Shown one piece after another: positions 34,031-47,104 of a DNA stretch of 64,000 nt. Below the pieces are notes generated by a model. The model had not been told where the DNA came from and searched no databases. It worked only from the letters and a program-made list of their open reading frames with translations. The DNA is from Clytia hemisphaerica (taxonomy: Eukaryota > Cnidaria > Hydrozoa > Leptothecata > Clytiidae). The stretch is taken from positions 327,307 to 391,306 of the forward strand of contig CACVBU010000824.1 in NCBI GenBank assembly GCA_902728285.1, read 5' to 3'. Both the position numbers and the translations under genes were made by a program. Positions within the stretch are counted from its first letter, which is position 1; each line of letters begins with the position of its first letter.

Positions 34031-34397
34031 ATGAAAAAAATCGATAATACTTCAGAAATCTTTAAAAGAATCACCGTAGGGTAAATCACTAGTGTCAAAA
34101 TATGAAGGTCAAAAGGCCTGACATTGACTGGCTAAAGACCATGGGCACGTAATTGAAGTATTATTACTTCCGAGTAAAATATTTCATTTTTTCATAATTT
34201 TTTTTTATTTATGAAAATAAACCTATTATCAATATTTACAAAAAGATCTTTAACATTTACTATAACCCTCCGGACCCACTGATGTAGCTGTTTTATTCCA
34301 TTCTGAATGTTTATAATGACATGTAGGAAATCCAGCAGCTAAAAAAAAGACGATATGGGCTATTTTCGAGCTTATGCTTTTTATGAAATAAATCATA

Positions 34398-34628
34398 GCT
34401 CTAGTTTAGACCGCCGACTTTCTGCCCTGCCTATTCTAATTGTTAGAGTAATAGGCAGAGTAATAGGCAGAAAGAGGGCACGAAGTTGGTTGTTAAATTC
34501 TTTGCTTGGTAAAAGTTTGAAAGAAGACATTGCATTGACGTCAAATGAGGGCTATACATCATTTTAGACAGCCCATTTTATGCCCTATTTATTTCACAAT
34601 TAAATTAGTGGGCCGTCTAAACTAGAGC
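34398..34628. mobile_element. MITE with 21-bp terminal repeats
   Basis: GCTCTAGTTTAGACCGCCGAC and GTGGGCCGTCTAAACTAGAG(C) are inverted ends with three mismatches. It contains the only nearby AATAAA on the minus strand, after the long secreted-protein gene. Confidence 0.85.
34588..34593 (-). promoter_or_regulatory. Possible polyadenylation signal of the long secreted-protein gene
   Basis: AATAAA on the minus strand, 380 bases after the stop at 34973, inside the MITE 34398-34628. If used, the transposon supplies the transcript end. Confidence 0.3.
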
Positions 34629-34972
34629 ATACTGTCCACTAAAAATCTGATAGATACTAGTAGCATGTGTTTTCTTTGTTATGATACTATTGAATCTCCA
34701 ATGTTCCTCTAATGTTTTAAAGTAAAAAAATCTAGGTTTTGTGGGCTTTAATGTTAAATCAAGCTAAGTTTTCCTGTCTTATCTATCTCGACTGAGATGA
34801 AAAACAATGACAGGGGTTAACAATCAGCAATATACGATGATCACCAATACCATTGTTGCTCAGATCCCAAAAATGGTCACACACTTTAGCTTCGACGCCT
34901 TTTATAACTCCTCACTCCTTTAAAAAGAAGCTGTATGAATATATCAATTTACCAACCAATGAGATAAATTTT

Positions 34973-37900
34973 TCATTTTAGCACGATATGTTCGTTTAGT
35001 GTCTTATCAAAGTCATCAGACGGCATAGGTTTACTCTCCTTCAACGGTGATAAACTTGTAACTCCCTTTATTTCACGACTCAAAGTGTTCGTTGGTGAAT
35101 CTTTACGCTCCGTTATTTTAGGGTCTACAGGCAGACTAGCTTTTCGCGTTCCAATCAGTGCTGGAATTATAGTCTTCAACGCTGATAGTCTATTCAGACC
35201 TGAATTTGTTAAAGAAACAGACTCAGTTGCCATCACATCGAAAGTTTTTGATGATATTTTAGCACCAGACTGTAATGGTGCTCCAGATTTCTCTTTGTCG
35301 ATATTACCAGAGTTTTCAGATGTTGATGATAATTGAGGTTTAAATTCCTCCTGAACTACTGATGCTACAATATGTTGCTTTTTGTCATCTATTGGAACAT
35401 CTTTCCCTTTTTGATTGAGTGAATTTAAAGCGACTGACAGATCTGGTTTTGCAAGTGAAGGTTCAACGATAGCTGATTGTTGTTTTGTTTCTGTCAAAGA
35501 TTGATGGGCCGGTATCGTGAGATTTGTTTTATTTACGGAAGCCGTTTCAGCAGTTTTATTGGTGATCGAAGCTCCTTGTTTAGGTTCTGCTATTAAAGGT
35601 TGTTTATCAACAGGCTTCGTATTCACCGGAGCTGCTGGTTCTGGATCTGGTCCACCAGTATTCTCAAAGACTTCATGATTTACCAAGCTACTTTTAGATT
35701 CACCTTGACCACCATCACTTTCGACGACAGTATAAAACCTGTTACCATGTTTGATTTCATAAGTTCGTGAGTGTTGTTCAGGATTAGTAAATAGTTTGAT
35801 AGTGTAACCAGGGGCTAATGAGTTGATTGGTGAAGTCGGTTCAGATAGTGAAGATTTTTCAAGCAACCTACGTGTAAAATAAAGATTGGTAACAATGAGT
35901 TATTCGAGTTATTTCGAACACCGCCCTGTATCACAGCCCCGGTGGAAATTTTTTCCTCAGTGGCGATAAAAACTCCTATTGAAATCTCAATGGGGATAGA
36001 AATTCTATTGTTTCAAGGTTAAAAAATCCAGTGGGGATGGGAGTGCAACTTTTAAACATGAATGGGGATGAAATCAAAGTCAATTTCCCAGTGGGGCTGA
36101 AATTTCAGGGTATTTCTCACCGGGGGTCCTAGCGGGACTGAATTCAGCCTCCAACGAAAATAAAATGTTACTAGTAAATATGGATTACTACAATTAAATT
36201 GAAATTACATCTGAAAGAAATTTGAAATTAAGAATTAAAATATTTTAAGGCCGGTATCCGCTTTTGTGGGGAATGAGCGAAAACTTTTTAACATATTTGT
36301 ATCGTCATTGTTTGAAAAATGAAGCATTTCCATATGGCAAATCTGACGTGACAGTTTAAAAAAGTTGAGCTTCTTTTAGCTTTTTATTTTTTTGCTCGAA
36401 ACTTTTTTAATGATGTAATCGAGGAGATCGGCCTTTACGGTTTTTGATAAATTTAAGCTTTGAAGATATAAATCAACCTGAGAAAAAAACCTTTATTGTA
36501 AAAAAACCCTACTAACTTGGTTTTGCTCAAATTCTCTCCCATCACAATCGTTTCACCAGCTTTAACCGGAAATTTTGTCTTCATGATCGCATCAGTACCA
36601 CCATCATCAACAAAAAACGTCATATTTCTCTGCCTTCCCGTCACCGGTGCTGCAGCTTGATGCGCCATTTTGAATCTCCTTAGCGACGCACCAAACAATT
36701 TTTTTGATTTTTGTTTACTTTGGATCACACTGGCGACTGATTCTTCTTCGAAATTCTCGTCATCTTTGCTTGATTTTCCCTCCTGGAAAACGATCGAACG
36801 AGAATGACTAAATAATTGTAGTACAATTGGTCTAATGTCAGAATCAATTAATGAAGTATAAGCCCAAAGAGCTAGAATCTGTAACCTTTCTCAGGCAAGA
36901 AAAAGTGAAGCCTTATAATATACGCCATATTTCTGACGACGGATTGAACTTAGTGGTTTCTTTGTTTGCGAGTGGTATATTATTTTAAATCTAGCGGGAA
37001 ATTTTAGTTTCGATCTGTATTTTGTATAAAAACCATGCGGCCTGCTCAAGGCCTTGTGACTTTGGTAGGATTATACGGCTTCAAATCCTACCAAGGAGAT
37101 TTTATACTTCATTGGTCAGCATCCCTCATCTAATTTTCACACCCTTCTTTAGAGATGGGAATAATAGGATGGTCGGAATCACTGATGAAAATTATATTTC
37201 TTTGCTTATCGATCAGAGAGAAAAAATATTTTGTCTACCAGTAATTCCGATCCTCTTACTATTCCTATGTCTAAAGAAGTGTGTCGGGATTAGAAGAGGG
37301 ATGTCGACATTAGACCAATGGTCTTTAGTTCGCCACATCCCCTTACCTTTGAGTATACACGAATATTTAACGTATCTCGAAAATAATGAAGCTGAATGTG
37401 AATGGAAACTCAAAAGTCTTACTGATGCCAATCCCGGCAGAGTATCCAAATCAGCCCGAAGATATTAGTATGTCATCAAAGCAGATGCTAAAAATTTCAT
37501 ATTTACCTAATGGCAACACTTCAATTAAACACCACTCATACCTCTAGATGTGAGTCTTCGATTGTATCTTCCATCCCTTGTAACTTGTTCCCATTCTCCT
37601 TATCTCTCTCCTCCCCAAGCCCCTCATTCTCTTCATCTGACGTCACATGTCCTTTCACTTTATCAAGCATGTGAATTGACATGTCTTCTTCTTCGTTGTC
37701 TTCTTTGTCAAAACGATGTTTTCGTTTCTTCTTCTTGGGGTGCATTGATGAATCTTCATCATTATCTTCGCTAGTTGACTGTAAGTAAGAAAGAAATAAA
37801 GAATATACACGTTATTTATAAGAACGATCTATATTAATACAATAATGACCGGTTAGTGAGGGCTGTACTGAGAAATATTGCCCGAGGTCAAGTAACGATC

Positions 37901-40900
37901 GAGCTTGCGAGGTTGTTGCGTTGACCGAGGGCAATATTTTCAGTACAGCCCGAAAAAAACCGGTCATTATTGTATTTGTTAACTGTTTCCTTCAGCTTCG
38001 ATTGATTTTTAGTGCTTTATTCAGGAAAATAGCAAAATAAAGCGAAAAAAAACAAGCGAAAAGAGATAAAAAATTGTTATAATTTCTGACGTCAGAAATA
38101 AAAAATGAGAGAAATGATGTCAACGCATTGTTCATTTTCCTTTGAAAAAGTGACGTCACAATGAATTTTCCTAACGACGGGCAACTCTGGACAATGTAGG
38201 CCCATCGTCATGCGAAAAGAACCAATTGCATTGCGCAAAAAGTCGTGTAGCCCGCTAAGAACATTTACATGTTTTTTTAATAAGCTTCTTTATGCTGTAA
38301 ACTAGACAGTCTCTACCCCACGGGTGCACGTGCTAAAACCAAGTCCAAACGTCAGAGAACACCCAAAATAAAATTTCCACCACAAACTCTCTTTAAAGTG
38401 TTCTTTCGGGAAGCAGCAGCATCGAGATTTTTCCGATGTTTCCAGTCTGAATAGACCTATAAATTACATCGCGCAACGCTTACCTCGTTACCTCAAAAAA
38501 GTAACACTGGACGCCACAAGGGATTTGATCACTTTAGTAATGGTTCATAACGAGGCAGTCGTTTCTCTTAAAATAATTTATGAAAAGTTATTATCGTACC
38601 TCGTTTGTTTCTTCGTCATCAGAAAACTTCTTCTTCTTTTTCTTTCGCCCTCCTTCCTTCTTCTTAGTTGTTGGGAAGGGAACTTTCTCATTTTCCTGCT
38701 CATCCTCGTCATGATATTCCAAACCAAAATCTTCCTCATCCTCTCCCTCTTCTAAATCGGCATCTTCATTAGACAAACGATGTTTCTTTTTGCCTGCTCT
38801 GTGTCTCAATTTACGATGCTCAAGCCTTCGATGATGTCGTCTGTTGCCCTCCTCCCCTTGTTCTTCGTCACCCTCCTTCTCGTCTGCGTCAGGATGCTTC
38901 CTTCTTAAATGTTTGTTCCTGACAGACTTTGTCACGTCTTCCTCATCAACTTTATCTTCAGTATCTTCTTCATTTGAGGTAGTATCCCCCTCCCCGAACA
39001 CTTTCTCTTCAGCTTCCTTATCTTTTCCACCCTTCGGCCTCTTTTTTGTCTTCTTCTGGTCTTTCAGTGGGAAGGATTCTATGTTCAAGTGTTCTGTCTT
39101 CTTATCTTTTCCCTTCTTCTTTACCTCCGTTGAACTGAATTTTGGTACTGAGTCGTCTAACCTAAAGTTAAAAGTAAAGAAAATCAAAACGTTATCCTCT
39201 TTTTCCCGATTTTAACCCAAACAAAAATGCTTTAAAGTATTTAGAGTCACCTAACCGGGAAGCAAAAGAAAAAGAAAACAAAAGTTCCTACACAAAATAT
39301 GATCCCAGCTAACCTCACATAAAAATACAAGTTCACAATAAAGATTTGCAACTTACCTATCATTAGGTTGACTCATGGACATTCGATTCGCCGTATCCGT
39401 AACCAGTTTCGAGAGTTGGTTATCCAACGCTTCCAAACTGTTGGAAGGTTCGTTTTTCAAAGCTGCAAGACTGTTGGCGGGTTCATTGTTGATGCTTTTT
39501 TCTTCTGGTGAAACTTTTGTTACTTTATAAAGGCTTCCTTTGTGCATAACGTACGAAGAATCTTTCTCTGGTGCACCTTGTGATTCGTTTGTCATGTTTG
39601 CTGCTTCCAGTAGACTGAAAGAAAAAGTTTACTTAAAATTTATCACAAAAGTATATGGACACTTTACTTTTTTGACAATTTCTCAGCATATATTAATGCT
39701 ATGTTAAAAAGTTATAAAACATTGGAAAGATATTTCAGGAAGAATAATTTAAAAGATAGAAAAAAAGAATTTCGAAATATCGAAAATTAAAGAAGAAAAG
39801 TGAAGATGAAAAAACTGATAAGAATTGTTCTAATGGCTCAAAAATCATGACATCAGACTTTTTAGAACATTTGAATCTTGCTGAGTTCAAATCTGTTTCT
39901 AGATTTTTCGATTTTTTCATAGATAAAAAGCAGGTGATTCTTGCTGCTTTTGGTCGATTTAAGCCGTTGAGGGTACAAAAGCCACGAGGATTTGAAAGTA
40001 TCTCTTTTGATCTAGAAAATTTTTCTCAGGGTCAACTTTCTAAGATCCCTAGTAGATGCCCCCAGAGTGGTTTGCGTGATGTCGTGATAGGGACTTTTTC
40101 TAGTGTGATTACGTGATTTAGAAATCTTTTTTTCGTGATTGCGTGGTCAGAGGCCAAAACGTGATCGTGATTTGAAAATTTTTTGAGCCGTGATGTGTGA
40201 TTTGGACTTTTCCAAAGTGATGCGTAATCATCCAATTTTTTTGCTGAGTTACCGCTGGGGAGACCTCCTAGTGTTCCCCACTAACGCTTGAAGAAAGTCA
40301 AAAAACCATCTTTTTAAGGTAAGGAAATATTTCTAAGGGTCACTTTCCGGAGATCCGGTCCGCACATACCCGAGATTCTCCATCCCCCACTACGTTTGAA
40401 AAAAGTAGTACCTTTTCAATGGATCAACTTCAACGACGTGTTTAGTTTCACCGACTGTTTCTCCCATCTCCTCCTTCAAAAATAATTTGTTCGGATTAAC
40501 CAAAGCTGATGGTTGTGGTTGTTGTTGTGGTTTTGGTTCCGCTCCGCCATCTTTCATTCCTTTCACCATTTTAATGACATTCTCAAGCCTCTCTACTGAT
40601 CTATCTTGGTTGTCAGTCCTATTGAGAAATATTAAGAAAATATTAATCAAATGGTCAATCGGTTCCGTCGTTTGTTTACTTCCCAGACTAAGATTTCACT
40701 GTCACTTTTCTAGTGGGGAAAAACCAGGACTCAAGGTAGTTGAGAAATGAGCTTCAGAAAGTTAGGCAGTTTCAAATGTTTTTCAGAAAGTTTCTGGCCA
40801 AATTTCTGTAAAATAGTAAAATACAAGCAGGTCGTACAGGTGCTAACTATGATCCTGAATGTTATCATGCTGTTAAGATAAAACAGGGGCATTTAATATG

Positions 40901-42642
40901 ATACAGCACCGTTGAATATAATATTGATGGTTTTGAATGATACAGAGGGTGTTGAATGGTACAAGGGGTTGTTGAATGATTCAAATGATTGTTGAAAGAT
41001 GCAGGGGTTGTTGAAAAATACAAGGTGTTGAATTGGAGAGTCAAAAGATGTGGGTGTTGAATGATATAGGGTTGTTGACTTAATTAAATGATAAAGTTTG
41101 TTAATTGACTTACGTATTAAAAGAAATGGAAACATTCAAATCTGGTTCTTTGATATCGATGACTTTGTTTGGTCTTGGAGCTGGCGGCAAAGGAGCTTGG
41201 GCCGGTTTTGTTTGATCCAACATATGAATGGAGTTTGGCGAAGAAGCTGGCGAACCTTCATTTAAAGCTGAAGACACAGTCTCGCTCTTTACGGCAGATG
41301 TCTCCTTTTTTGGTTCATTTTTTAGCATTGCTTGGTTATTTAGTGTTGAATTATTGCTATCAACAGCGATCCAATTATTGGTGATTTTGGAGGTTGTTGG
41401 TGACGCTGTTGCAGTATTGACAATCGTCGTCATTTCATCGCCACCTTGTCTCGGTTGCTGGTCCTCAGGTGATTCTTTCACCTCTACAACTTCTGAAGGT
41501 ACAACTTCAGCATTTTCAGAAGGTGGTGTTGTGTCAACCTCTGTGGTAGGAGCATATTCTGAAGGTGCCTTATGTTCTATTTGAGGTGATTTTTGATCAG
41601 ATTCAGGCTCATGGTGAGCTTTGTTACCTTCATTATTAGTCATTGCGTATATTTTAGTTTTTGTAGAATCACTCTCAGCTTTGGTGAATTCTTCTCTATC
41701 ATCCTCTTCTTGTTTCGGCTTCATTGGTGTGATATCAACAGACTGGGTATCTGGCAGCGTTAAATAAGCGAATTGTTTGTTGTCCACTTTCTTCTTCTTC
41801 TTCTTGGTCTCTTTCTTATGTTTCTTTTTAATATATTTCAACATTTTACCTTTCTCTTGTCCCTTTTCTGTATCTTTGTCTGTAGCTTGTAGTAGTTTCT
41901 TTATTTCATTCACAGAAGGTTTAGGATTCTTCTTCGATGCAGACTTTTTACCCTTATTCATACTTGTTTTACGCTTCTGGACGTTTCCTTTGTTTTCAGA
42001 ATTACGAGGCTCCTGTAGACTAACCTGTTCATGAAAAATATCACTCGCAGACATTGATCTGTCGGCAGAAGGCTGATTTTGTGTCCCAACAGAATCCTTT
42101 GTTGTATAGTATACCTCATCACCAGTAGGCCCTAATGGTACTCTAATCTCTTTAGGTTCAGGCTGGTAAGCCTCCTTCATCTCATCTTCAGCAGGCCCTA
42201 ACGGTACTTTATAGCTTTTCGGTTCCGTTTGGAAAGCTTCTTTTACCACATTGTTGTCTAACCTGTAATCTTTAGGCTGGGGTTTATACGCATATTGATT
42301 CAACTGTGGTTCATCAACCATATCATTAAAAGGGTCAACGAAATTCTCCGTTGCTTTCCCAATAGGTCCATTACGTTCGTCCGGCATCAAACGAACCGAA
42401 TCTTGAGGGTGGATACCGAACATATCACCTGCCAAATCGTTAGCAAAATTTCCAACATCCGCCCCATTTCGAGAACGTTTGTATTTGAATTTGTTAAAAT
42501 AAGGGTCTACGTTCTCGACAGTTATGTGATTTGAAATGGTTTTCAGCCTTCGCTTTGAGAAATGTCTTTTAGTGGAAAGATAGGGTGAACAATTCAACAA
42601 GCCAAAGTAGCAAGCCAGCAGTACAATGGATATAGCGTTCAT
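34973..42642 (-). CDS. Unrecognised secreted, disordered Lys/Glu-rich protein, 1,317 residues, 7 exons
   Basis: Exons: 42642-41114, 40618-40412, 39614-39357, 39161-38600, 37778-37542, 36782-36517 (donor GTTAGT), 35867-34973. Phases match at all joins and the sum (3,954 nt) closes in frame. I start at 42642, not at the in-frame Met at 42696, because this gives a clean signal peptide (MNAISIVLLACYFGLLNC) followed by basic sites (STKRHFSKRR). Residues 70-200 hold three related segments (YKPQPKDYRL, FQTEPKSYKVPLGP, YQPEPKEIRVPLGP). Exon 4 is a Lys/Glu/Asp/His-rich tract. Exons 3, 6 and 7 carry similar short strand-like pieces (HKGSLYKV, NMTFFVDDGG, HGNRFYTVVESDGG). No enzyme motif was seen. It could be an extracellular matrix or mineral-associated protein; that is a guess from composition. 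Confidence 0.8.
35921..36130. mobile_element. CTCACAGACCCACTGGGA MITE, copy 4
   Basis: CCCTGTATCACAGCCCCGG at the left; internal CAATGGGGATAGAAATT and CCCAGTGGGGCTGAAATT match the copy at 43576. It lies in the last intron of the secreted-protein gene. Confidence 0.75.
36880..37130. repeat. Dispersed repeat related to 22190-22395
   Basis: AAAAAGTGAAGCC, GTATAAAAACCATGC and GGCTTCAAATCCTACC match in order. It lies in an intron. Confidence 0.55.
37838..37974. mobile_element. TACAATAATGACCGG foldback MITE, full copy
   Basis: TACAATAATGACCGGTTAGT...GGGCTGTACTGA...TATTGCCC and its inverse (GGGCAATATTTTCAGTACAG, CCGGTCATTATTGTA) make arms of about 45 bp. Confidence 0.9.
40060..40240. repeat. Phrase-repeat island (GCGTGATT)
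   Basis: GTGATT or CGTGAT recurs about ten times in 180 bp, in an intron of the secreted-protein gene. Same phrase as 18500 and 30385. Confidence 0.75.
40905..41075. repeat. Degenerate tandem repeat (GTTGTTGAATGATACAAGG)
   Basis: Eight to nine units of 18-22 bp sharing TTGTTGAATGAT, GGGTGTTGAATG and similar, ending 40 bases before the donor of exon 1. Here spacing is fairly regular, unlike the other islands. Confidence 0.8.
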
Positions 42643-42901
42643 CGTGTTAAAAAGGTTTATCTCTGGGAGTTTTCTTCTACTAGTTTCAATCCCCAATCAC
42701 AAGTCACATGACAGATTTGTCAAATTAGAGCCATGCTCCAAAATCAAATATTTGATTTACAGTACTATAATAATGTACCGATAAATTTCACAAAAGAAAC
42801 AATAAAATCTCAGCCATTTTTGACAACAATTTTGATTTTGTTTCATTCAGAATGATTTTTTCTTTCTTTTTATATAAACATTCGAAACATTGTTCGATAT
42901 A

Positions 42902-43070
42902 ATGCTGAAAGTGTGCTCTTTATTTCTTTTGTTTGGTAAACATATTGTAATTGTCTCGAATAGTAATTGCTTTCAAATTACTTATGCTAAAATATATCTG
43001 CACTTCTTCAGGCTCTGAGCAGGCTCACCGGAGGCCAGACCAGACCAGACATTGTGATACTGAAGATTAA
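42902..43070 (+). CDS. Possible two-exon micropeptide divergent from the secreted-protein gene
   Basis: 42902-42935 encodes a signal-peptide-like start (MLKVCSLFLLFG) ending at GTAAAC in phase 1. After a 76-base intron with acceptor TGCACTTCTTCAG, 43012-43070 continues in frame for 18 residues to a stop. The total is 30 residues. TATATAAA at 42871 is close upstream, almost too close to leave a leader. The splice pattern resembles the first exon of the ShKT gene. It may be chance; no domain and no AATAAA within 150 bases. Confidence 0.15.
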
Positions 43071-43575
43071 ATGTTAAGTTCCTGTCTTCACCCCTGGAAT
43101 TCTTTCATTTTCACCTCATTGGCATGCGGGACCTCATTACATTTTCCCCACTTGAAACACATTTACCTAGATCCTGATCTATCGTGAATGGAAGCGTACG
43201 AAATTTTGGTACTGCAGAAATAGACCGTTTTTATTGCGGTATTTTGAAATCATTAAACTGTTCGGTATCAGAAATAGCCCTTTTTACATCAAAATCCCGG
43301 TAATGAGGAGATCTCATTCTTTAGTTTCGGAATTCTGACGGGACAAATGGCTTAAAAACAATAGAAATCTATATCAAAAATAATTTTGTTTACCCTGTTC
43401 AAAAATCAAGACAAAATTATACAATGTTTTGGAAATCAGAGCCCTCACAGCCCCGTGGCCTTATAACGTAGCAATTGGCCCTGATGTGAAAGGGGTATAA
43501 AGATGCTCAATGCCTCTATTTGGCAAAATTTCTGTACATAGGGATTGGGGTAACAGATAGTAATGATCAAAATAA

Positions 43576-43836
43576 CACCCCTGTCTCACAGCCCCGGTAG
43601 AATATTTTCCTCAGTGGGGATAAAAATTCCTATTCAAGTGTCAATGGGGATAGAAATGTTATTCTTCCAAGGTTAAAAAATACAGTTGGGGTGGTTTTGA
43701 AGTGCAATTTCTAAACATTGGATCTCGAATGGGAATGAAATCAAAGTCAAATTCCCTATGGGGCTGAAATTCCGGGGTATTTCCTCACCGGGGACGAAAT
43801 TTTTGCCAAATTTCCCAGTGGGTCTGTGACAGAGGG
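43576..43836. mobile_element. CTCACAGACCCACTGGGA MITE, copy 5
   Basis: ACCCCTGTCTCACAGCCCC and CCCAGTGGGTCTGTGACAG are inverted ends. AGTGGGGATAAAAATTCC and CAATGGGGATAGAAATG lie inside. Confidence 0.9.
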
Positions 43837-44329
43837 ATGTAAAATACTTTTAGAACCTAATCATCATAAAATTCTCCTCTTCCATATCGTACTATATCAT
43901 GACTGAACACCTATTTACAGAGCGATTAATATCCCTTTGCTGCATATCATTAACCAATTTGTATTTAAGGCCTTTGAAACGATAAATGAATGAGCTTCAT
44001 TCTAAAAATATATAAATGACTACTAAAAGGAAATTTCTGACATTTTTTTAAATCCTATGTATGTTTAGCTCTTTATTTACATCAATGTGTTAGGTCCAAT
44101 GTCACTGAAATCGTACTATGGAATAAGAACATTATAAGGACATTTTAAAGCCTTGCATTCTCTAAATCACTGCAATCATACTATGGAATAAAAACATTAT
44201 AAGGACATTTTAAGACCTTGCCGACTCAAAATCACTGAAATCGCATTATGCGGTCTTTAAGCGCCAATAGACTCCGAAAAAACTAAATTACTTGCTAGAG
44301 GAAAGGACCGAGTTCAGTACTAGGCCGAT

Positions 44330-45010
44330 GTGGGGTAATAGGTTTGCGAGACGACGGGTATTTCTGAGCAAAAATTTGAAAATCGATCCTTTGAGAGACT
44401 GAGTTTCTCCAAAAAAACTACGATCAAAGATGGCGAATATAGCTTGGTCCAGGGATATATAAAGGTCAGTGGTTGTAATGGTATTTTACTGACCAAACTT
44501 AGCAACAGTCCTTTGAATTAACAAGATGACTTCGATAAAATCGCATGACAAAAAATTGGAACAAATTGGGCTCGTAATTTGATTAGTTTTTTAATACCTT
44601 CGATAAGTGTTTTTCTTGCCAAATCATACCTTTCACAACACAAGTTTTTAAGAAACATATATCCAAAATTGTCTTGTCTCTGTTCTCAGGACCCCTAAGC
44701 AGTTTTGCCCTGGAATGGATTCGGGAAAAGATCATAGTTATATGTCGTCCAACGTTTGTGTTAGTTCCATTATATCTCAAGACTCTAACAAATCAGTGTT
44801 GCTTTCTCCTGGGGAAGAGGTACTAGGTTTTACAGGATGACGGACATGTCACCCGGCTTTCAATCCTCGGATCATTAGCGTGACTAAAAGGGAGGAAAAA
44901 TTCGAAAATCTTGTGAATTTTATGATCCTCATTGGGACTAATTCTTCCAAATTTCATTTTCTGATTTTTCAACCCTTTTTCAACCCGGCACATACTCCTA
45001 CCCTCACTTG
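44330..45010. repeat. Two G-run element fragments
   Basis: 44330-44420 (GGTTTGCGAGACGACGGGTA) and 44810-45010 (GGTACTAGGTTTTACAGGAT, then GGCACATACTCC) match ends of the elements at 31438 and 52838. The sequence from 45010 to 45990 shows no gene or named repeat. Confidence 0.55.
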
Positions 45011-45993
45011 CCTAACCTGATTTCTTAGGTATCACTCGTTTTAAGATTTTAAAGTCATTTGATATGAGACAGTCATTATTCAATACATCACCAAAAAAGG
45101 ATCGTGTATAATATTTTGCCGATTTCCTGTATTCCCCCTTTTAAAAGGTATTAAACTTCCGTTTAAAATAAATAATGCAATAATTTTTAATCCTTAAATG
45201 ATCTTAATTCGTCCCACCTAGCTTCTCTCTATTTCCTCAAATCTTAAAAAGGAGTAAATTCTTTGGTGTATAATGCATAGTAAGTAAATTCTAGAAAATA
45301 TATCAAAGAGATTTTCTATTTAAGAACATTTACTCGTTTCGATTCATAGTAGAATGCTGGCTAAACATTGGGAGAGACTTAATTATTTCTAAAAGAGCTA
45401 GCCTGTACCAAACTCTTCTTCACTGACTGAAAAGATATAGCGACACACGGCAAGTTTTTTCAAAATATAAAAAACGCCCGTGGGTGGGGTGGCACAGGCT
45501 ATAAAAGGGTCAGCTATGAACTACCTTTTATCTAAGTGTAACGCACATACGTAGTGTAGTACGGCAATGTATATGTGTCTACGCGGGAATAAATTCGGAA
45601 ATTTCCGTAGATGTCGAGTCTCTTTCACTGGCGGATTTAAGACAATAGAGCAAGTACGTCGGAAACATGCGAAGGAGTACAACGCTAGTTAATTGACAAT
45701 GAAATTACATTTACAAATCCCTTCCCCTGATAAGCTCGATAGGGTCTAAAACCATCTATGTCTTTAAAGACAAGCTATGAATCTTTATATCTCGAGTTAG
45801 ATTTCCTGGATAATATGCTTATAGAAAACCAAATATTTGCCACCAGCCAGTTCGAGGCATTTTCATAATAAAGCAAGTTACGCATCATCATAAAATCACC
45901 AAGGGAGTAATTACAATTAATTAATGTCCATTCTTTTTTGTTTTTCATCTCATCAAAATGTTTCAAAGGATTAACATGGGATTACTCTTTTAA

Positions 45994-46244
45994 TACATGT
46001 TTTTTAAAAGAACAAATTATATAAGAACATACAGGAACATAAGTCTTCGATGGCCAAAATGTTAAGAACATTTTAAGGCTTTGTGGACTCAAAAGCGCCC
46101 GTTTTCTTAGGAAAATGGGTAAAAATGGTCACAAAATGGTCAAAATAAGAACTTTTTAAGAACATTTTTAGGTTCGAAACCTAAAAAGTTAAGAACATCC
46201 CAAGGTTTCAAAAATGTTGGATATTCTTATGTAAAAAAACGTGT
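45994..46244. mobile_element. ACGTGTTTTTTATAAGAAC MITE, copy G
   Basis: ACATGTTTTTTAAAAGAACA at the left, AAGAACATTTTTAGG inside, GGATATTCTTATGTAAAAAA at the right. Confidence 0.85.
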
Positions 46245-46518
46245 AAAAGAAAGTCATTATCTATACGAGGCATGATGATGGCTTGAGGTAATAACTGAAT
46301 AAAAGAGAAAATGACAATGATGACAATCATTTAGTCAAAATTATGTTCTGGATGCTTTTTCTCTTCGTCGTTTGTCGTTCATTTAATGAAAAAGATCGGT
46401 TGGTGTCTGTTTTCGTGATTGAGAAAGTTGTATAGCGATTTTTCCGTGTCATTAGCCTGGGGTCCACTTGAGGCTTTTTGATATCCCGGATGGCACGATT
46501 AAGTGGCCCGGTTTTATC

Positions 46519-46758
46519 ACAAATTTATGTAAAACTCGAAGGGCTAGATGTCGTGCTTTAAGCTCTTCCGAGCAAAAAAAAGTGAATATCGCAAAAATTA
46601 TTGATGCTATTGTTTTTGAAAACCCACGACTCTTCTTATTGGTCAAGCGCTGAAATTCTATTGTAATGACGTGGCCTATATAGGATTTCCTACCTAACCT
46701 CGGCACGCTTTTCAGCCAAAGCACGACATCTAGTCATTCGGGTTTTATAAATTTATGG
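46519..46758. mobile_element. Foldback element with about 40-bp arms
   Basis: Left arm AAATTTATGTAAAACTCGAA...GGCTAGATGTCGTGCTTT; right arm AAAGCACGACATCTAG...CGGGTTTTATAAATTTATGG. They are inverted with a few mismatches. Part of it recurs at 21379. Confidence 0.85.
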
Positions 46759-47104
46759 GTAATATATGGAAGTTCTCAATTTTGGGCTTTTGCTGAAGCG
46801 GAGTGTGAAACAGTCCACCAGAGTTTACTTAATTTTGAAAGGTAAACAATGGACGAAGAAAGTTCTTTGTTTTAAATAGGGTATTGCAAGTTGCTTTTTG
46901 TTACTACTGTAGGATTTTGTTTGTTCTTATTTCAAAATGGTAACCTCCGCAATTGCTCCTAGTCTATGGTATCATTGGATATCCAGAACGTATTATTTGT
47001 TGATGTTTTTTAGATTGATTTACGGTGTATTTTATCTCGATCGCTCATGACAAAAGTTTCAGAATGTACTGTAACAAATTTTTTTATTATTGCCAAAAGG
47101 CTGA

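Noticed and set aside
37022-37468. 148-codon plus-strand ORF
   Set aside because: It lies in an intron of the well-supported minus-strand gene, begins in a dispersed repeat and shows no family features.
38525-39215. Plus-strand Ser/Phe/Leu-rich ORFs
   Set aside because: They are the reverse complement of the Lys/Glu-rich exons of the minus-strand secreted-protein gene.
41114-42642. Long secreted protein as a neuropeptide precursor
   Set aside because: There are dibasic sites near the N-terminus, but no set of similar short peptides each followed by an amidation Gly and a basic site.
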